Of a DNA stretch of 64,000 bases, positions 10,392 to 20,975 are shown piece after piece. Made by a program: the position numbers and the translations under genes. Numbering within the stretch: position 1 is the first letter of the stretch; every line of letters begins with the position of its first letter. The notes under the pieces were generated by a model. It did no database searches, was not told the origin of the DNA, and was given only the letters and a program-made list of their open reading frames with translations. This stretch comes from Uranotaenia lowii (Eukaryota; Arthropoda; Insecta; Diptera; Culicidae): contig NC_073691.1 in the NCBI RefSeq assembly GCF_029784155.1, positions 19,930,006 to 19,994,005 on the forward strand, in the 5' to 3' direction.

Positions 10392-12708
10392 TTCGAAAAT
10401 GGAGAAGGAGCCTTCTTGATGTCCGCAACAAGCGAAGCGCAGACATTGCATCTGACCATCACCTCGTCCTTGGCGAGATACGACTGAGAGTTGCGCGTGT
10501 CCAACGGCGCGAGGAGAAGGTCGGGTGTCGATACGACGTCCGCCGGTTGGAGAATCCAGAGGTGAAAAGGGCATACGTTGAACAGCTAGAATCCCGAGCC
10601 TCGGAGCTGCCGACAGACGGAACAGTCGAAGAACAGTGGTGTGGAATCAAGAATGCCTTTATCACGACGAGCCATGGTACTCTCGGTAAAGTTTGTGGAA
10701 GAAGGAGTGAATGGATGTCGGATGAAACTTGGAGGATGGTCGATGATCGGAGAAAGGCGAAAGTCGGAATTGAGCAGGCATGTACCGGGTCAGCCAAAGC
10801 AGCCGCCCGCTTACGATATGCGGAGCTGGAAAAGGCAGTTAAACGAGCTTGTAGACGAGACAAGAGAGCCTGGACAAACTCCCTAGCCGAAGAGGGAGAA
10901 AGAGCCGCCGCCAATGGAGATATCCGATTACTTTATGACATTTCTCGCCGCCTCAGTGGTGCAAGGACTAATGCAAAAATGCCGCTAAAAGACCGAGCAG
11001 GTCAGTTATTGACCGATCGAACAGATCAGCTCAAACGATGGACTGAGCACTTCGAACAACTCTTCCGAGTCACGAATAGCGATGGCCAACAGAATCTGCA
11101 GCTCGAAGCGCCAACAGTAAGTCGCATAAATGGCGTCAACTCGGAAGCGCCTTCGCTGGCTGAAATAGAAGCGGCAATCAAAAACATGAAATCCAACAAA
11201 GCACCTGGGATCGATTGCATCCCTGCTGAAATGCTGAAAGCCGACCCTGCCCTATCAGCACAAATGTTGCACCGTCTTTTCGCTGACATCTGGGATACTG
11301 CAACATTCCCGGCCGACTGGATGCAGGGTATACTCGTAAAGGTCCCGAAGAAAGGAGACCTGACAGAGTGCGGTAACTGGCGAGGCATAACGTTGATCTG
11401 TACAACCCTCAAAGTACTCTGCAAAGTGATTCTGAACAGGATCCAGGAGAAAATAGACGCTACACTCCGACGGCAACAAGCTGGATTCCGATCTCGACGA
11501 TCATGTGTGGACCACATCACAACGCTACGAATCATACTGGAACAAATCAACGAATTCCAGGACTCTCTTCTGCTGGTGTTCGTTGATTTCGAAAAAGCAT
11601 TCGACCGACTTAACCATGAAAACATCTGGGCGGCTCTAAGGCGACGAGGAGTCCCAGAGAAACTAGTCCATCTCATCGAAGCACAGTATGAGGCATTTTC
11701 GTGCAAGGTCTTGCACGACGGTGTCTTGTCCGAACCAATCCCGGTAACTGCTGGAGTGAGACAAGGATGTATTCTATCACCGCTACTTTTTCTAATCGTA
11801 ATGGATGAGATTCTGATTGGATCGATTGACTGTGCACCGAACCGAGGATTGCCGTGGAATCCTTCAACAATGGAGCAACTGAACGACCTTGACCTGGCTG
11901 ACAATATTGTTTTGCTCGCCCAAACACAACCAGATATGCAGAGCAAACTCGACGACCTCACCGAAAGTTCCAAGGCAGCAGGTCTCAAAGTCAATGTCGG
12001 AAAGACCAAGTCGATGGAGATCAACACAGGAAATCCCTCCAGTTTCATGGTAGCTGGGCAACAAGTTGAGAAAGTGGAGTGCTTCCAGTATCTTGGTAGC
12101 CAGATTACGCCTGATGGTGGTACCAGAAAAGACATCGAAACACGGATCAGAAAGGCCCGATTTGCGTTTGCGAGTCTCCGAAACATCTGGCGGTCACGCC
12201 AGATCTCTCTACGAACGAAAATCCGAATCTTCAACTCAAACGTCAAATCCGTATTGCTGTACGGGTGCGAAACTTGGTGCACATATGCGGTGACGACGCG
12301 AAAACTGCAAGTATTTGTAAATCGCTGCCTGCGGAATATCATCCGCGCTTGGTGGCCTGGCAACTGGATCTCGAATGAGGAACTACATCGCCGGTGTCAT
12401 CAAAAGGCGCTAGAAATCGAGATTCGGGAACGTAAGTGGAGATGGATTGGGCACACGCTGCGTAGAGATGAAAACGAGATTTGCAGAGAGTCGCTAGATT
12501 GGAATCCAGAAGGTCATCGAAGAAGAGGCAGACCCAGAAATTCGTGGCGGCGAAGCCTAGCCGCTGAAATCCGAGCTGTCGACGAGAATCTTGACTGGGA
12601 CCAGGTGAAGACGCTGGCTCCGGATCGTCAACAGTGGAGGTCTTTTACCACGGCCCTATGCACCGGAGGATCGGCGCGGGATCATTAAGTAAGTAAGTAA
12701 GTAAGTAA
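10392..12708 (+). mobile_element. 5'-truncated RTE-like LINE with 11-bp target duplication
   Basis: The element lies between perfect 11-bp direct repeats GTCACCGCTGT at 10381-10391 and 12709-12719, the expected footprint of target-primed reverse transcription. The 3' end is a (TAAG)n tail of about six units starting at the stop codon, typical of RTE-type elements with very short 3' UTRs. The 5' end is truncated within the endonuclease domain. The intact target duplication and long open frame suggest a young insertion. Clade assignment (RTE-like) is from protein resemblance and tail and could be refined to a neighbouring clade. Confidence 0.9.
10394..12688 (+). pseudogene. RTE-like endonuclease C-terminus and reverse transcriptase, continuous frame
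   Basis: One open frame runs from 10394 to the stop at 12686-12688; the first Met at 10547 gives 713 residues. The earliest part, LLDVRNKRSADIASDHHLVL, is the end of the apurinic-type endonuclease with its S-D-H-H catalytic motif. Then come a linker, RT motifs SNKAPGIDCIPAEML, GNWRGITLICTTLKVL, QAGFRSRRSCVDH, LLVFVDFEKAFDRLNHE (first catalytic Asp) and GVRQGCILSPLLF, then the palm motif and a cysteine-containing thumb/C-terminal region. The expected A-D-D box reads LADN: codon 11903-11905 is AAT, so the second catalytic Asp is Asn (residue 453 from the Met). That would abolish polymerase activity. With the 5' truncation, the copy is dead despite its clean frame. Confidence 0.9.
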
Positions 12709-12817
12709 GTCACCGCTGTCTTGGATGATTGACTTTCCGCTCTACGGTTACCAAAATGCGGGTTTCTCTTAGTTGATTCAGTGAAAATTCCAATAGATTC
12801 CAGAGGGTTTCTTTCAG

Positions 12818-12922
12818 CTGACGAACTTTGGCAGAACTGGGAACCCTAGGCAAGATTCAATTGACCGCCGAAAGATTCGGAATGGAAGAGGTCAAAGTAG
12901 GGCCAACAGAGACGCCGTTCAG
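12818..12922 (+). other. Candidate host exon (35 codons), low confidence
   Basis: A pyrimidine-rich tract ending TTTCTTTCAG sits at 12808-12817 and CAG/GTGAGT at 12920-12928. The 105 bp between are open in one frame (LTNFGRTGNPRQDS at the start) and closed in the other two. Both splice signals fit the animal consensus well. I do not recognise the peptide and see no partner exon, so it could be a chance pair or a UTR exon. Confidence 0.22.
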
Positions 12923-14737
12923 GTGAGTAGATTCTTATTTGAGGAGGAAATTTAGTGATGCTCCGAATACAAACACAAAAATTCAAAATTATTACCGAAT
13001 ATAATTTACTTCGCGAGTATTATTGAAAAAAAAATTGAATAAGGAATTTCTTAAGAGATTCAAAGACTTTTTGAAAAAAAAATTGATAATCATTACATAC
13101 GCTTAAAATTGGCGCCAGCTCAAAGAGCCGATCAGGATGCTGTAATTATGCGAACGACCTGTTTTATTTTTCCTCAAGGAATTATTCCTTTAAAATCCTC
13201 TTCCCTTCCATCTCGTTTTAGGGCAATCGGATGATGGCCGGTGGGTACTTTTTTTACATGCCATAATGGCTACCGGGCGTAATCGCCCTCAAGAAACACA
13301 CCAATCAGCATCTTTCAACGCGAGAACGCTCCCAAGCCGATCTTCATCAACAACTGGTTCGACTCCAATCGACATCCGGTTTGACGGGATGCATTTAAGT
13401 GCAATTACCACGGTGCAGTTGCCTACCGTCCATCTTGTACATCTTATGAATGACCAATGATGATGATCTGCTAGTCCGGAGCCCCTTCGCAAAACATCCG
13501 AGTAATTATTGAGCATCCGCATCGCATCTCGATGCTAAAATGGGAGAGGCGCTGATCGGCAAATGGAATCAATTACAGAAACAAGATGTCCTGCTGGGTG
13601 ATTACGATGAGCAATGATTGGCGGGAGGCTGTGAAGGTTACTGAGGAAAGATAATGGAGTAAATCTTGTCCGACAGGCTACTCCCTAAACCGTACAGTGG
13701 AATAGACTCAATTATAAGTCACAGTTTTGACCTTCAACGGATGCTATTGATTGCAACGTCGTTCGACCAAAGTTTTGACATTTTAACTGATCCACTTAAC
13801 CTGAGTTAGCTTTAGAAATCTAAGCCATGTAGCTTCCCTTTTTTTGAATTACCCATTGTAAGGGTAAAATATCTGAATAATATCTCGTTAACAAATTCAC
13901 TCCTTTTTTAATGCCTTCTCTGCTCATAAAAGTTAGCTCAAACAATCTCCGGGTAATGTCTTATTGTTTCCATGTCATTTGCTCTACTATGTTTAAAATT
14001 TCCATCAATCTCAGAGCCTAATAAATATGTTTCAATGGAAATTAATTCTTCGTTGTACGAAGAAAGACTTTTTCCGTTTGGCCATTTAATTTTCGATGTT
14101 GCTATCTTTTCCCACCTTGATTACGAACATTAGACACGTTTGCTCCTCCGAACCCCAAACGTATGTTTCCATTAATAAATTTAAATTAATTGCATTATTA
14201 TGACTGTACGACTGTATTGTATCTTTCGCCTTTCTCTCTGCAGGAAAAAAAAGCTCACCGAGTTTGCATGCACTCCTCATCATCGTGAAGCAGCAACAAA
14301 ACAACCTCTTAAAGCTTACCTACCCCTGGCTGGTTTAGCGCATGAAAAAAATATCCGTTTCTGACATGCTCACCACCGAATGGCTTAGTTTCATGCATAA
14401 AGTATGTAGTAAGTATCCATCTATCTTCCGCCTTCTGGTGGTTGTTGTTTTTGTTTCAATTTAGCCTCCAACCCAACAACAATCGAAGTAAAAATTGCTT
14501 ATCATGGGCCGGAATCTCCGTAGAGTTGCCAGCCAGAAAAGTTATTTATCTTAAGCTTCTATTTAAAATATAGTAACCTCATGGTTCAGATTAACTCAAA
14601 TGCGTTGTTCTAACTTAATCGCGAAGAATAAAAAAAAAGTTAAAAAAAACAGGTTATTTGTCGATTATCACTTTTAACAATGATCGAAATTATTGAAATT
14701 ATTATTTACAATTAAAAAACCAATTGTAATTTTAATC
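12923..14737. other. Non-repetitive DNA, no gene seen
   Basis: Mixed-composition sequence with short frames only. Nothing with a recognisable domain. It degrades into T-rich sequence toward the array at 14.7 kb. Confidence 0.4.
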
Positions 14738-15022
14738 ATTTTTGTCATTTTGATCATTACTTTTTATTTTTGTCACTTTTGTAATTTTTATCAGTTTTGT
14801 AATTTTTGTTAATATGTAATTTTTGCCTTTTTGTCATTCTTGTCATTTTTTCAAATTTTTTTCATTCTTGTCATTTTTGTTATTATTGTAATTTTCGTCT
14901 TTTTTGTCATATTCCTAAATTTTGCCATTATTGTCATTTTTGTCATTTATGTCATTTTTGTCATTTTTGTCAATTTTGTCATCCTTGTAATTTTTGTCTT
15001 TTTTTTCATTTTTATCAATTTG
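14738..15022 (-). repeat. 9-bp array, unit TTTTTGTCA (reverse complement of TGACAAAAA)
   Basis: About 30 imperfect units of TTTTTGTCA. On the minus strand this is the same repeat as the 0.25-2.7 kb satellite, so the two arrays are oppositely oriented copies of one family. Decay is heavier here. The array switches at about 15022 to a different, related unit in the other orientation. Confidence 0.85.
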
Positions 15023-15819
15023 ATTTTACAATTTGGACAATTTTGACAATATTGGCAATATTGACAATATTGACAATTTTTTCAATTTCGATTGTTTTGG
15101 CAATTTTGACAACTGTGACAGTTTTTACAATTTTGGACAATTTTGACAATTTTGTCCACTGTGACAATTTTGAAATTTTTAATAATTTTGACAATTTTGA
15201 CAATTCCGACCATTTAGACTGTTTTGACAATTTTGACAACTGTGACAATTTTGACAATTGTGTCCATTCTGAAAATTTTGACAATTTGGACAGTTTTGAC
15301 AATTTGACAATGTTGACAATTTCGACAATTTTGACAACTTTGCCAATTTTGTCAATTTTGACAATTTTGATAATTTTGACAATTTTGAAAATTCTGACAA
15401 ATTGGACAATTTTGACAATTTCGACAATTTTGACAGTTCTACAAAATTGACAGTTTTTACAGTTTTTGCAATTTTGATAATTTTGACAATTTTGACAATT
15501 TGACAATTTTGACAATTTTGACAATTTGACAATTTTGACAATTTTGACAATTTTGACAATTTTGACAACTTTGACAACTTTGGCAATTTTGTCAATTCTG
15601 ACAATTTTGACAATTTTGACAATTTTGACAATTTTGAAAATTTTGACAATTTTGACAATTTTGACAATTTTGACAAATTTGAAACTGCTGATAATTTTGA
15701 CAATTTTGAAAAATTTTACAATTTGACAATTTTGAAAATTTTGACAATTTTGACGAAATTGAGAATATTGACAATTTTGGACAATTTTGACAATTTTGTC
15801 CATTGTGACAATTTTGAAA
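15023..15819 (+). repeat. 9-bp array, unit TGACAATTT, left half
   Basis: Imperfect tandem repeat of TGACAATTT. It shares the core TGACAA with the other satellite but has TTT in place of AAA. Frames through it encode Asn-Phe-Asp, Ile-Leu-Thr or Lys-Leu-Ser-type tripeptides and are not genes. It continues after the retroposon at 15834-16224. Confidence 0.9.
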
Positions 15820-15833
15820 TTTTTGATAATTTT

Positions 15834-16165
15834 TTTTTTGTAGAGAAATGAATCCAACTCAGATGAAATTTCAGGGACTAGATAAGAGAAAATCGATGTT
15901 GAAAAACATGCGAAAAAAATTCGCCTATAAAAAATTCGCGTATACGCCAGGTTGGTCTCCTGTTGTAGAATGTTAATACATGGGCCCGGAGAGGCGCAAG
16001 ATGTGGGTTCAAGTCTCACCGGGAGACAAGGCGAATTTTTTTCGCATGTTTTTCAACATCGATTTTCTCTTATCTAGTCCCTGAAATTACATCTAAGTTA
16101 GATTCATTTCTCTACAAAAAAAGTTTCGCTGACTGAATGTTTGAGTCAAGACCCATCTCTGGGTC

Positions 16166-16224
<59 letters not shown>
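15834..16224 (+). mobile_element. Palindromic tRNA-like retroposon with 50-A tail
   Basis: An insertion inside the TGACAATTT array. Arms at 15834-15925 and 16030-16122 are inverted repeats differing at about three positions. Between them is a tRNA-like core (15956-16027). After the right arm come about 50 bp of unique sequence and then 50 consecutive A residues at 16173-16222. Flanks carry the 14-bp direct repeat TTTTTGATAATTTT at 15820-15833 and 16225-16238. A poly-A tail plus target duplication indicate RNA-mediated insertion, yet long inverted arms are not usual for SINEs. The target duplication is weakened by the array itself containing similar words. Confidence 0.7.
15956..16027 (+). other. 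tRNA-like core with T arm and acceptor stem
   Basis: A 72-nt segment that folds in part like a tRNA: acceptor TCTCCTG (15956-15962) with CGGGAGA (16020-16026), one G-U pair; a short D stem GTA/TAC (15965-15967, 15977-15979); and a canonical T arm GTGGG-TTCAAGT-CTCAC (16003-16019), which doubles as a B-box promoter (GGTTCAAGTCT). I cannot fold a proper anticodon arm in 15981-15997 and the D loop lacks GG. It is therefore a tRNA-derived relic and not a working tRNA gene; resemblance to tRNA-Gln is a guess. Confidence 0.5.
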
Positions 16225-16226
<2 letters not shown>

Positions 16227-16238
16227 TTTGATAATTTT

Positions 16239-17446
16239 GACAATTTTTACAGTTTTGACAATGTTGACAATTTTCACAATTTTGTCCATCGTGACAATTT
16301 TGATTTTTTGATAATTTCGACAGTTTTGAAAATTTTGACAATTTTGACAATTTTGTCAATTTTGACAGTTTTGACAATTTTGACAATTTTGAAAATTTTG
16401 GACAATTTTGACAATTTTGTTAATTGTGACAATGTTGACAATTTTGACAATTTTGCCTATTTTGACAATTTTGACAATTTTGACCATTTTGACAATTTTG
16501 ACAATTTTGACAATTTTGACAATTTTGACAATTTTGACAATTTTGACAATTTAGACAAATTTGTCAATTTTAAAAATTTTGACAATTTTGACAATTTGTC
16601 AATTTTGACAATTTTGACAATTTGTCAATTTTAAAAATTTTGACAATTCCTAAAATTTCGACAATTTCGACAAATTTGACAATTTTGACTGATTTAGCAA
16701 TTTTGACGATTTTGACAATTTTGTCCATTGTGACACTTTTGAAATTTTTGACATTTTTGACAATTTAGACAACTTTGACGATTTTGACAATTGTGACAAT
16801 TTTGACAATTTGGATAATTTAGAACATTTAGACAATTTGAAAAATTTTGGAAATTCTGACAATGTTAACAATATTGACAAATTAGAAAATTTTGTCAATA
16901 TTGACAATTTGGACAATTTTGATAATTTTGATTATTTTGTCAATATTGACAAATTGGACAGTTTTGACAATTTTGACAAATATATGAATTTTGACGGTTT
17001 TGATAAATTTAATAATTTTGACAGTTGTGACAATTTTGAAAATTTCAACAATTTGATCAATTTGACAATTTTGACATTTTTGACGATTTTGATACTTTTG
17101 ACAATTTTGTCAATTTTGATAATTTTGATAATTTTGATTATTTTGGCAATTTTGACAATTGGGCAATTTTGATAATTTTGACAATTTTAATTGATAATTT
17201 TGACAATGTGTACAAGTTTGTCAATTTTAACTATTTTGACAATTTGAACAATTTTAATTGATAAGTATGACAATTTTGACAGTTTTGACAATTTTGTCGA
17301 TAGTGACAATTGTGGAAATTGTGGCAGTTTTTACATTTTTTACATTTTTGAGAATTTGGTCCATTGTGACAATTGTGACAATTTTGTTAAATTTGACAAT
17401 TCCGACAATTTTTGATAATTTCGACAATTTTGAGAGTTTGACAGTT
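16239..17446 (+). repeat. 9-bp array, unit TGACAATTT, right half
   Basis: Continuation of the array at 15023-15819 after the retroposon, nearly perfect around 16440-16560 and more degenerate after 16650. It is cut at 17446 by the first large TIR element. Confidence 0.9.
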
Positions 17447-19863
17447 GGGGATTTTTTTTTATTATCTGACGGGTTTGCGCCGGGGGTCTTCAGATTTTCC
17501 CCAAAATTGAAAATTTGGTTCATTTTTGCGACTTAAAAACACATGTATTTTTTCAGATTTCTAACATTTTTATTTTTTGAGTTAGCTTCGGTTAGATTTT
17601 TTTGTCAATAAAAAATAACCATTTTTCAAAGCTACATAACTCTGTTATTTTTCAACGGAAATTATAAAATAGCACATCAAAATGCATTGAAATTTTATCA
17701 GCTTTTCAAATAAAATAGCTGGAAAAAAATAAATAAAGACCTTCAACATGAAAAATTGTAAATAAACTTTAAATGGCGTCTAAAAGTACCGGCTGCACCA
17801 CCGAATATTTTGCAAAAAATACCATTGAATAGCTCATGATGCAACTTTCATCTGAAGCCACCAAAGTGGGCCATCAACTCCTTGAAGAGTTATGAAAGAA
17901 ATAATGACAACAAATCTCTTTTTTTGCATCTAAAACAAACAATGGTCGAACAATTGCACTAACATATGGAGTGAGCGCGTACTTCTAACAACATGGAAAT
18001 AAAAGAACTTTTCAAAGCAGGTAAAAAACACTACTTTTTGTGCTTTGTAGACTGCCCATACTCGCATAACAGTCCCATATGAATTTTCGACATTTTAGGT
18101 CAACATGGGGATTCAAAATAAAACACTAAAAAAGAGGTTTTGTTCTACAAATTTCGAAAAAAATATCAATTTGTGGCTGTCCTATATGAAATATACCCGA
18201 ATAACAGTGCCTTGAAATACCACGGATTTGGTTACTTTTCATTGATTTATTGCTTTGAATCATTTAAAACAAATTTAACTCACTTGATGTCGAATGATGC
18301 ACACGAGTTTTCGAAGGCAGGTCTGACTTCCTTAGGAATGACTTCCTGAGCGAAAAACTATCGGATGCAATCAAAAATCGTAAAAAGATTCAACTTACAA
18401 TATGGATTTTACGATATTTTGTATGTTTCTTTTTCTGACAATTGCATTTAGAAGTTCAAAAATGATCAAATTTAAGTCTTAGAAAGTAGCTTGGTGAGAA
18501 AAAAATATTCTGTATGGGACTGTTATGCAAGTAGATTTGAAAAAGGTTTCAAATATGGTCGATTAACAGTCCCATAATGAATAAAAATGGTGCTCTCGAC
18601 CTTACCAATAACTTAATTTCGAAACAACAAGTCACAACAAGTTCTGCAAATTTTGCTGTCATTTTTAGAAGTTTATGCGCTCAGTTTTGCATCCGTAATT
18701 CCCCAGATTTGATTTAAAATTGACGGTGGAACACTGAAGATTCGTTTGATCGAGGTAGCAAAACACTGACGACAAATTTTGTTCGTTCTAGTATGGTAAA
18801 CCTCAAAACTGGGCGAATGGAGAAAACGAATACGGTAAAAGTATCATATTTTCAATGTCATATTACCTACAATGGGAATGATGCTGTTTACAGCCTGGGC
18901 TGGTCATACTGAGCTCTTCGATTATTTCTACATTTGTGCCACACTCTTTGTTACTGATCAATGGGAAAGGATTTTGGTGTCCAGTGCTTAGCTCCCGATA
19001 TAAAAACTATGTATAGCACGTCTATATTTCATTTTTTTAATCACATTTTTGTGATCCCAAACACAGGGACTGAACCTTCTACTATTGGCATTGATTATGC
19101 TTCACAATGATCTTTGATCGAAAAGTTAATAAGTTATATAGCATATGATCAAGTTGTAAAAGCAACATTTCCATTATTTGTTATATTACATTAACAATAC
19201 GATACTAAGAATTTTGGTTAAAATTTAAAGTCAGTTATATGTACTGCAAATACTCTACAAAGCACGAAAAAGTAGTGCTTTTTACCTGCTTTGGTAAGTT
19301 CTTTTGTTTTCATGTTGTTAGAAGTGCGCGCTAACTTCATATGTGTGTGCAGTTGTTCGACCATTGTTTGTTTTCGTCGCAAAAAAAAGAGATTTATCGT
19401 CATTATTTCTTTCATAACTCTTCAAGGAGTTAATGGCCCACTTTGGTGTCTTCAGATGAAAGTTGCATCATAAATTGAGCTATTCAATGGTATTTTTTGC
19501 AAAATATTCGGTAGTGCAGCCGGTACTTTTAGACGCCATTTAAAGTTTATTTACAATTTTTCATGTTGAAGGTCTTTATTTATTTTTTCCAGCTATTTTA
19601 TTTGGAAAGCTGATAAAATTTCAATGCATTTTGATGTGCTATTTTATAATTTCCGTTGAAAAATAACAGAGTTATGTAGCTTTGAAAAATGGTTATTTTT
19701 TATTAACAAAAAAATCTAACCGAAGCTAACTCAAAAAATTTAAATGTTAGAAATCTGAAAAAATACATGTGTTTTTAAGTCGCAAAAATGAACCAAATTT
19801 TCAATTTTGGGGAAAATCTGAAGACCCCCGGCGCAAATTGTCAGATAATTAAAAAAAATCCCC
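17447..19863 (+). mobile_element. Large-TIR DNA element, copy A (4-bp target duplication)
   Basis: Ends in GGGGATTTTTTTT...ATTATCTGAC, with arms of about 605 bp at 17447-18050 and 19255-19863 in inverted orientation. AGTT flanks both sides (17443-17446, 19864-19867), giving a 4-bp target duplication. The interior has no convincing transposase; frames are short. It matches copy B at 20976-23655 in reverse orientation and lacks about 260 bp present there (deletion near 18623). Superfamily is not settled: 4-bp duplications occur in groups such as Chapaev and Sola, and I cannot choose from the ends alone. It is inserted in the TGACAATTT array. Confidence 0.85.
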
Positions 19864-19867
19864 AGTT

Positions 19868-20971
19868 TTGACATTTCTTTTCAATTTTGGCATTTTTTAC
19901 ACTTTTCTATTTTTTTAGTTTTATGCAATGTTTCTAATCTTAGAACCATCTGACTGGTAGCCCTCCTTGGCCCACAAACAGCAACATCCAGGAAAAATAA
20001 TTATACCACAAATAGCATCTTCCTCGGCCGACGAGAAAAAAAAAGAAGCGTCGCGCGTCTCTCGAGGGAGGAGAAAAGTGATGGTTGCACCTTTTGCTGC
20101 TTGCACTTGCACTGCACACAAATTCCGGTGCGATGCCTTTAGTGTAAACAATTAAATCATTCTATTGTTTTAAACGGCGAAACATATTAACATACATTTT
20201 GTACGTCCGCATATGAATTTCAATGGGCTTCCCACACGCTCAAGCTGACTGATTCCGGAGCCATCTTGCCCGGGTTGATCTCCGCGTGGCTTTTTTGTTG
20301 TTGTTGTTGTTGCCTTTTCCTCTTCTCGAGGAAGGTGTTATGTTGCGCCGCGCGAAGATGATTTAGTCATTATCATACACTCGGCGTGCCCCGTCAATTC
20401 TTATCATAATCCATACCTGATTTTCCCGGTTACGTTTCGCTTCAGTTTTTTTTTTTGTGCTGTTGTTGTGTTTTTGTTTTTGCCATCCGGGAAAATCAGC
20501 GAAAACCCGTTAGCAGAAAATCAGCTTACATACCCTTTAACCTAGTTCCCGCGAAGAACAGAGATTGCAGGTAATTTATCTCAGTAGGCTACTAGTTGCC
20601 CATACCTACCCGATTATGATGGATATGCACTAATGACACACCTTTTCCTTCAATCAACCTTGCTGATGCATCACACGTAGATAGTAGATGGTTGCTATGT
20701 TTTTGTTTTGTTACTTTCTAGAGAATGGAACAATTAAAAACATTACAAGGCGCCCCTGGAAAAGCCCCGGTTGCTTTGTTGTGGCCATATATGCGCCGCG
20801 ATGAAAACAAAATAACATTTTTCCCGAGCGTAAGTAAGTTTCCTGTGTGCGGGCGATGAAATTGCTTCCCCTTAGCGGTAATTAACGTTCAATTTACTTT
20901 TTTGTTGCGCTCGTCCCATCTATCAAAACATCTCCCGAGCGACATGGCAGCCAGCATCCCCGGAACATGAC
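19868..20971. other. Spacer between the two large TIR elements, no gene seen
   Basis: About 1.1 kb of unrelated sequence with a (GTT)n run near 20296-20313, T-rich tracts and small frames. No recognisable domain. Confidence 0.4.
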
Positions 20972-20975
20972 ACAC

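Noticed and set aside
11026..12363. 445-codon minus-strand frame opposite the RTE reverse transcriptase
   Set aside because: Antisense shadow of a well-supported RT frame, with no recognisable domain.
15956..16027. Calling a functional tRNA gene here
   Set aside because: T arm and acceptor are good, but no anticodon stem forms and the D loop lacks its GG.
14806..17172. Frames rich in Asn-Phe-Asp, Ile-Leu-Thr or Lys-Leu-Ser repeats, up to 334 codons
   Set aside because: Same artefact over the TGACAATTT arrays.
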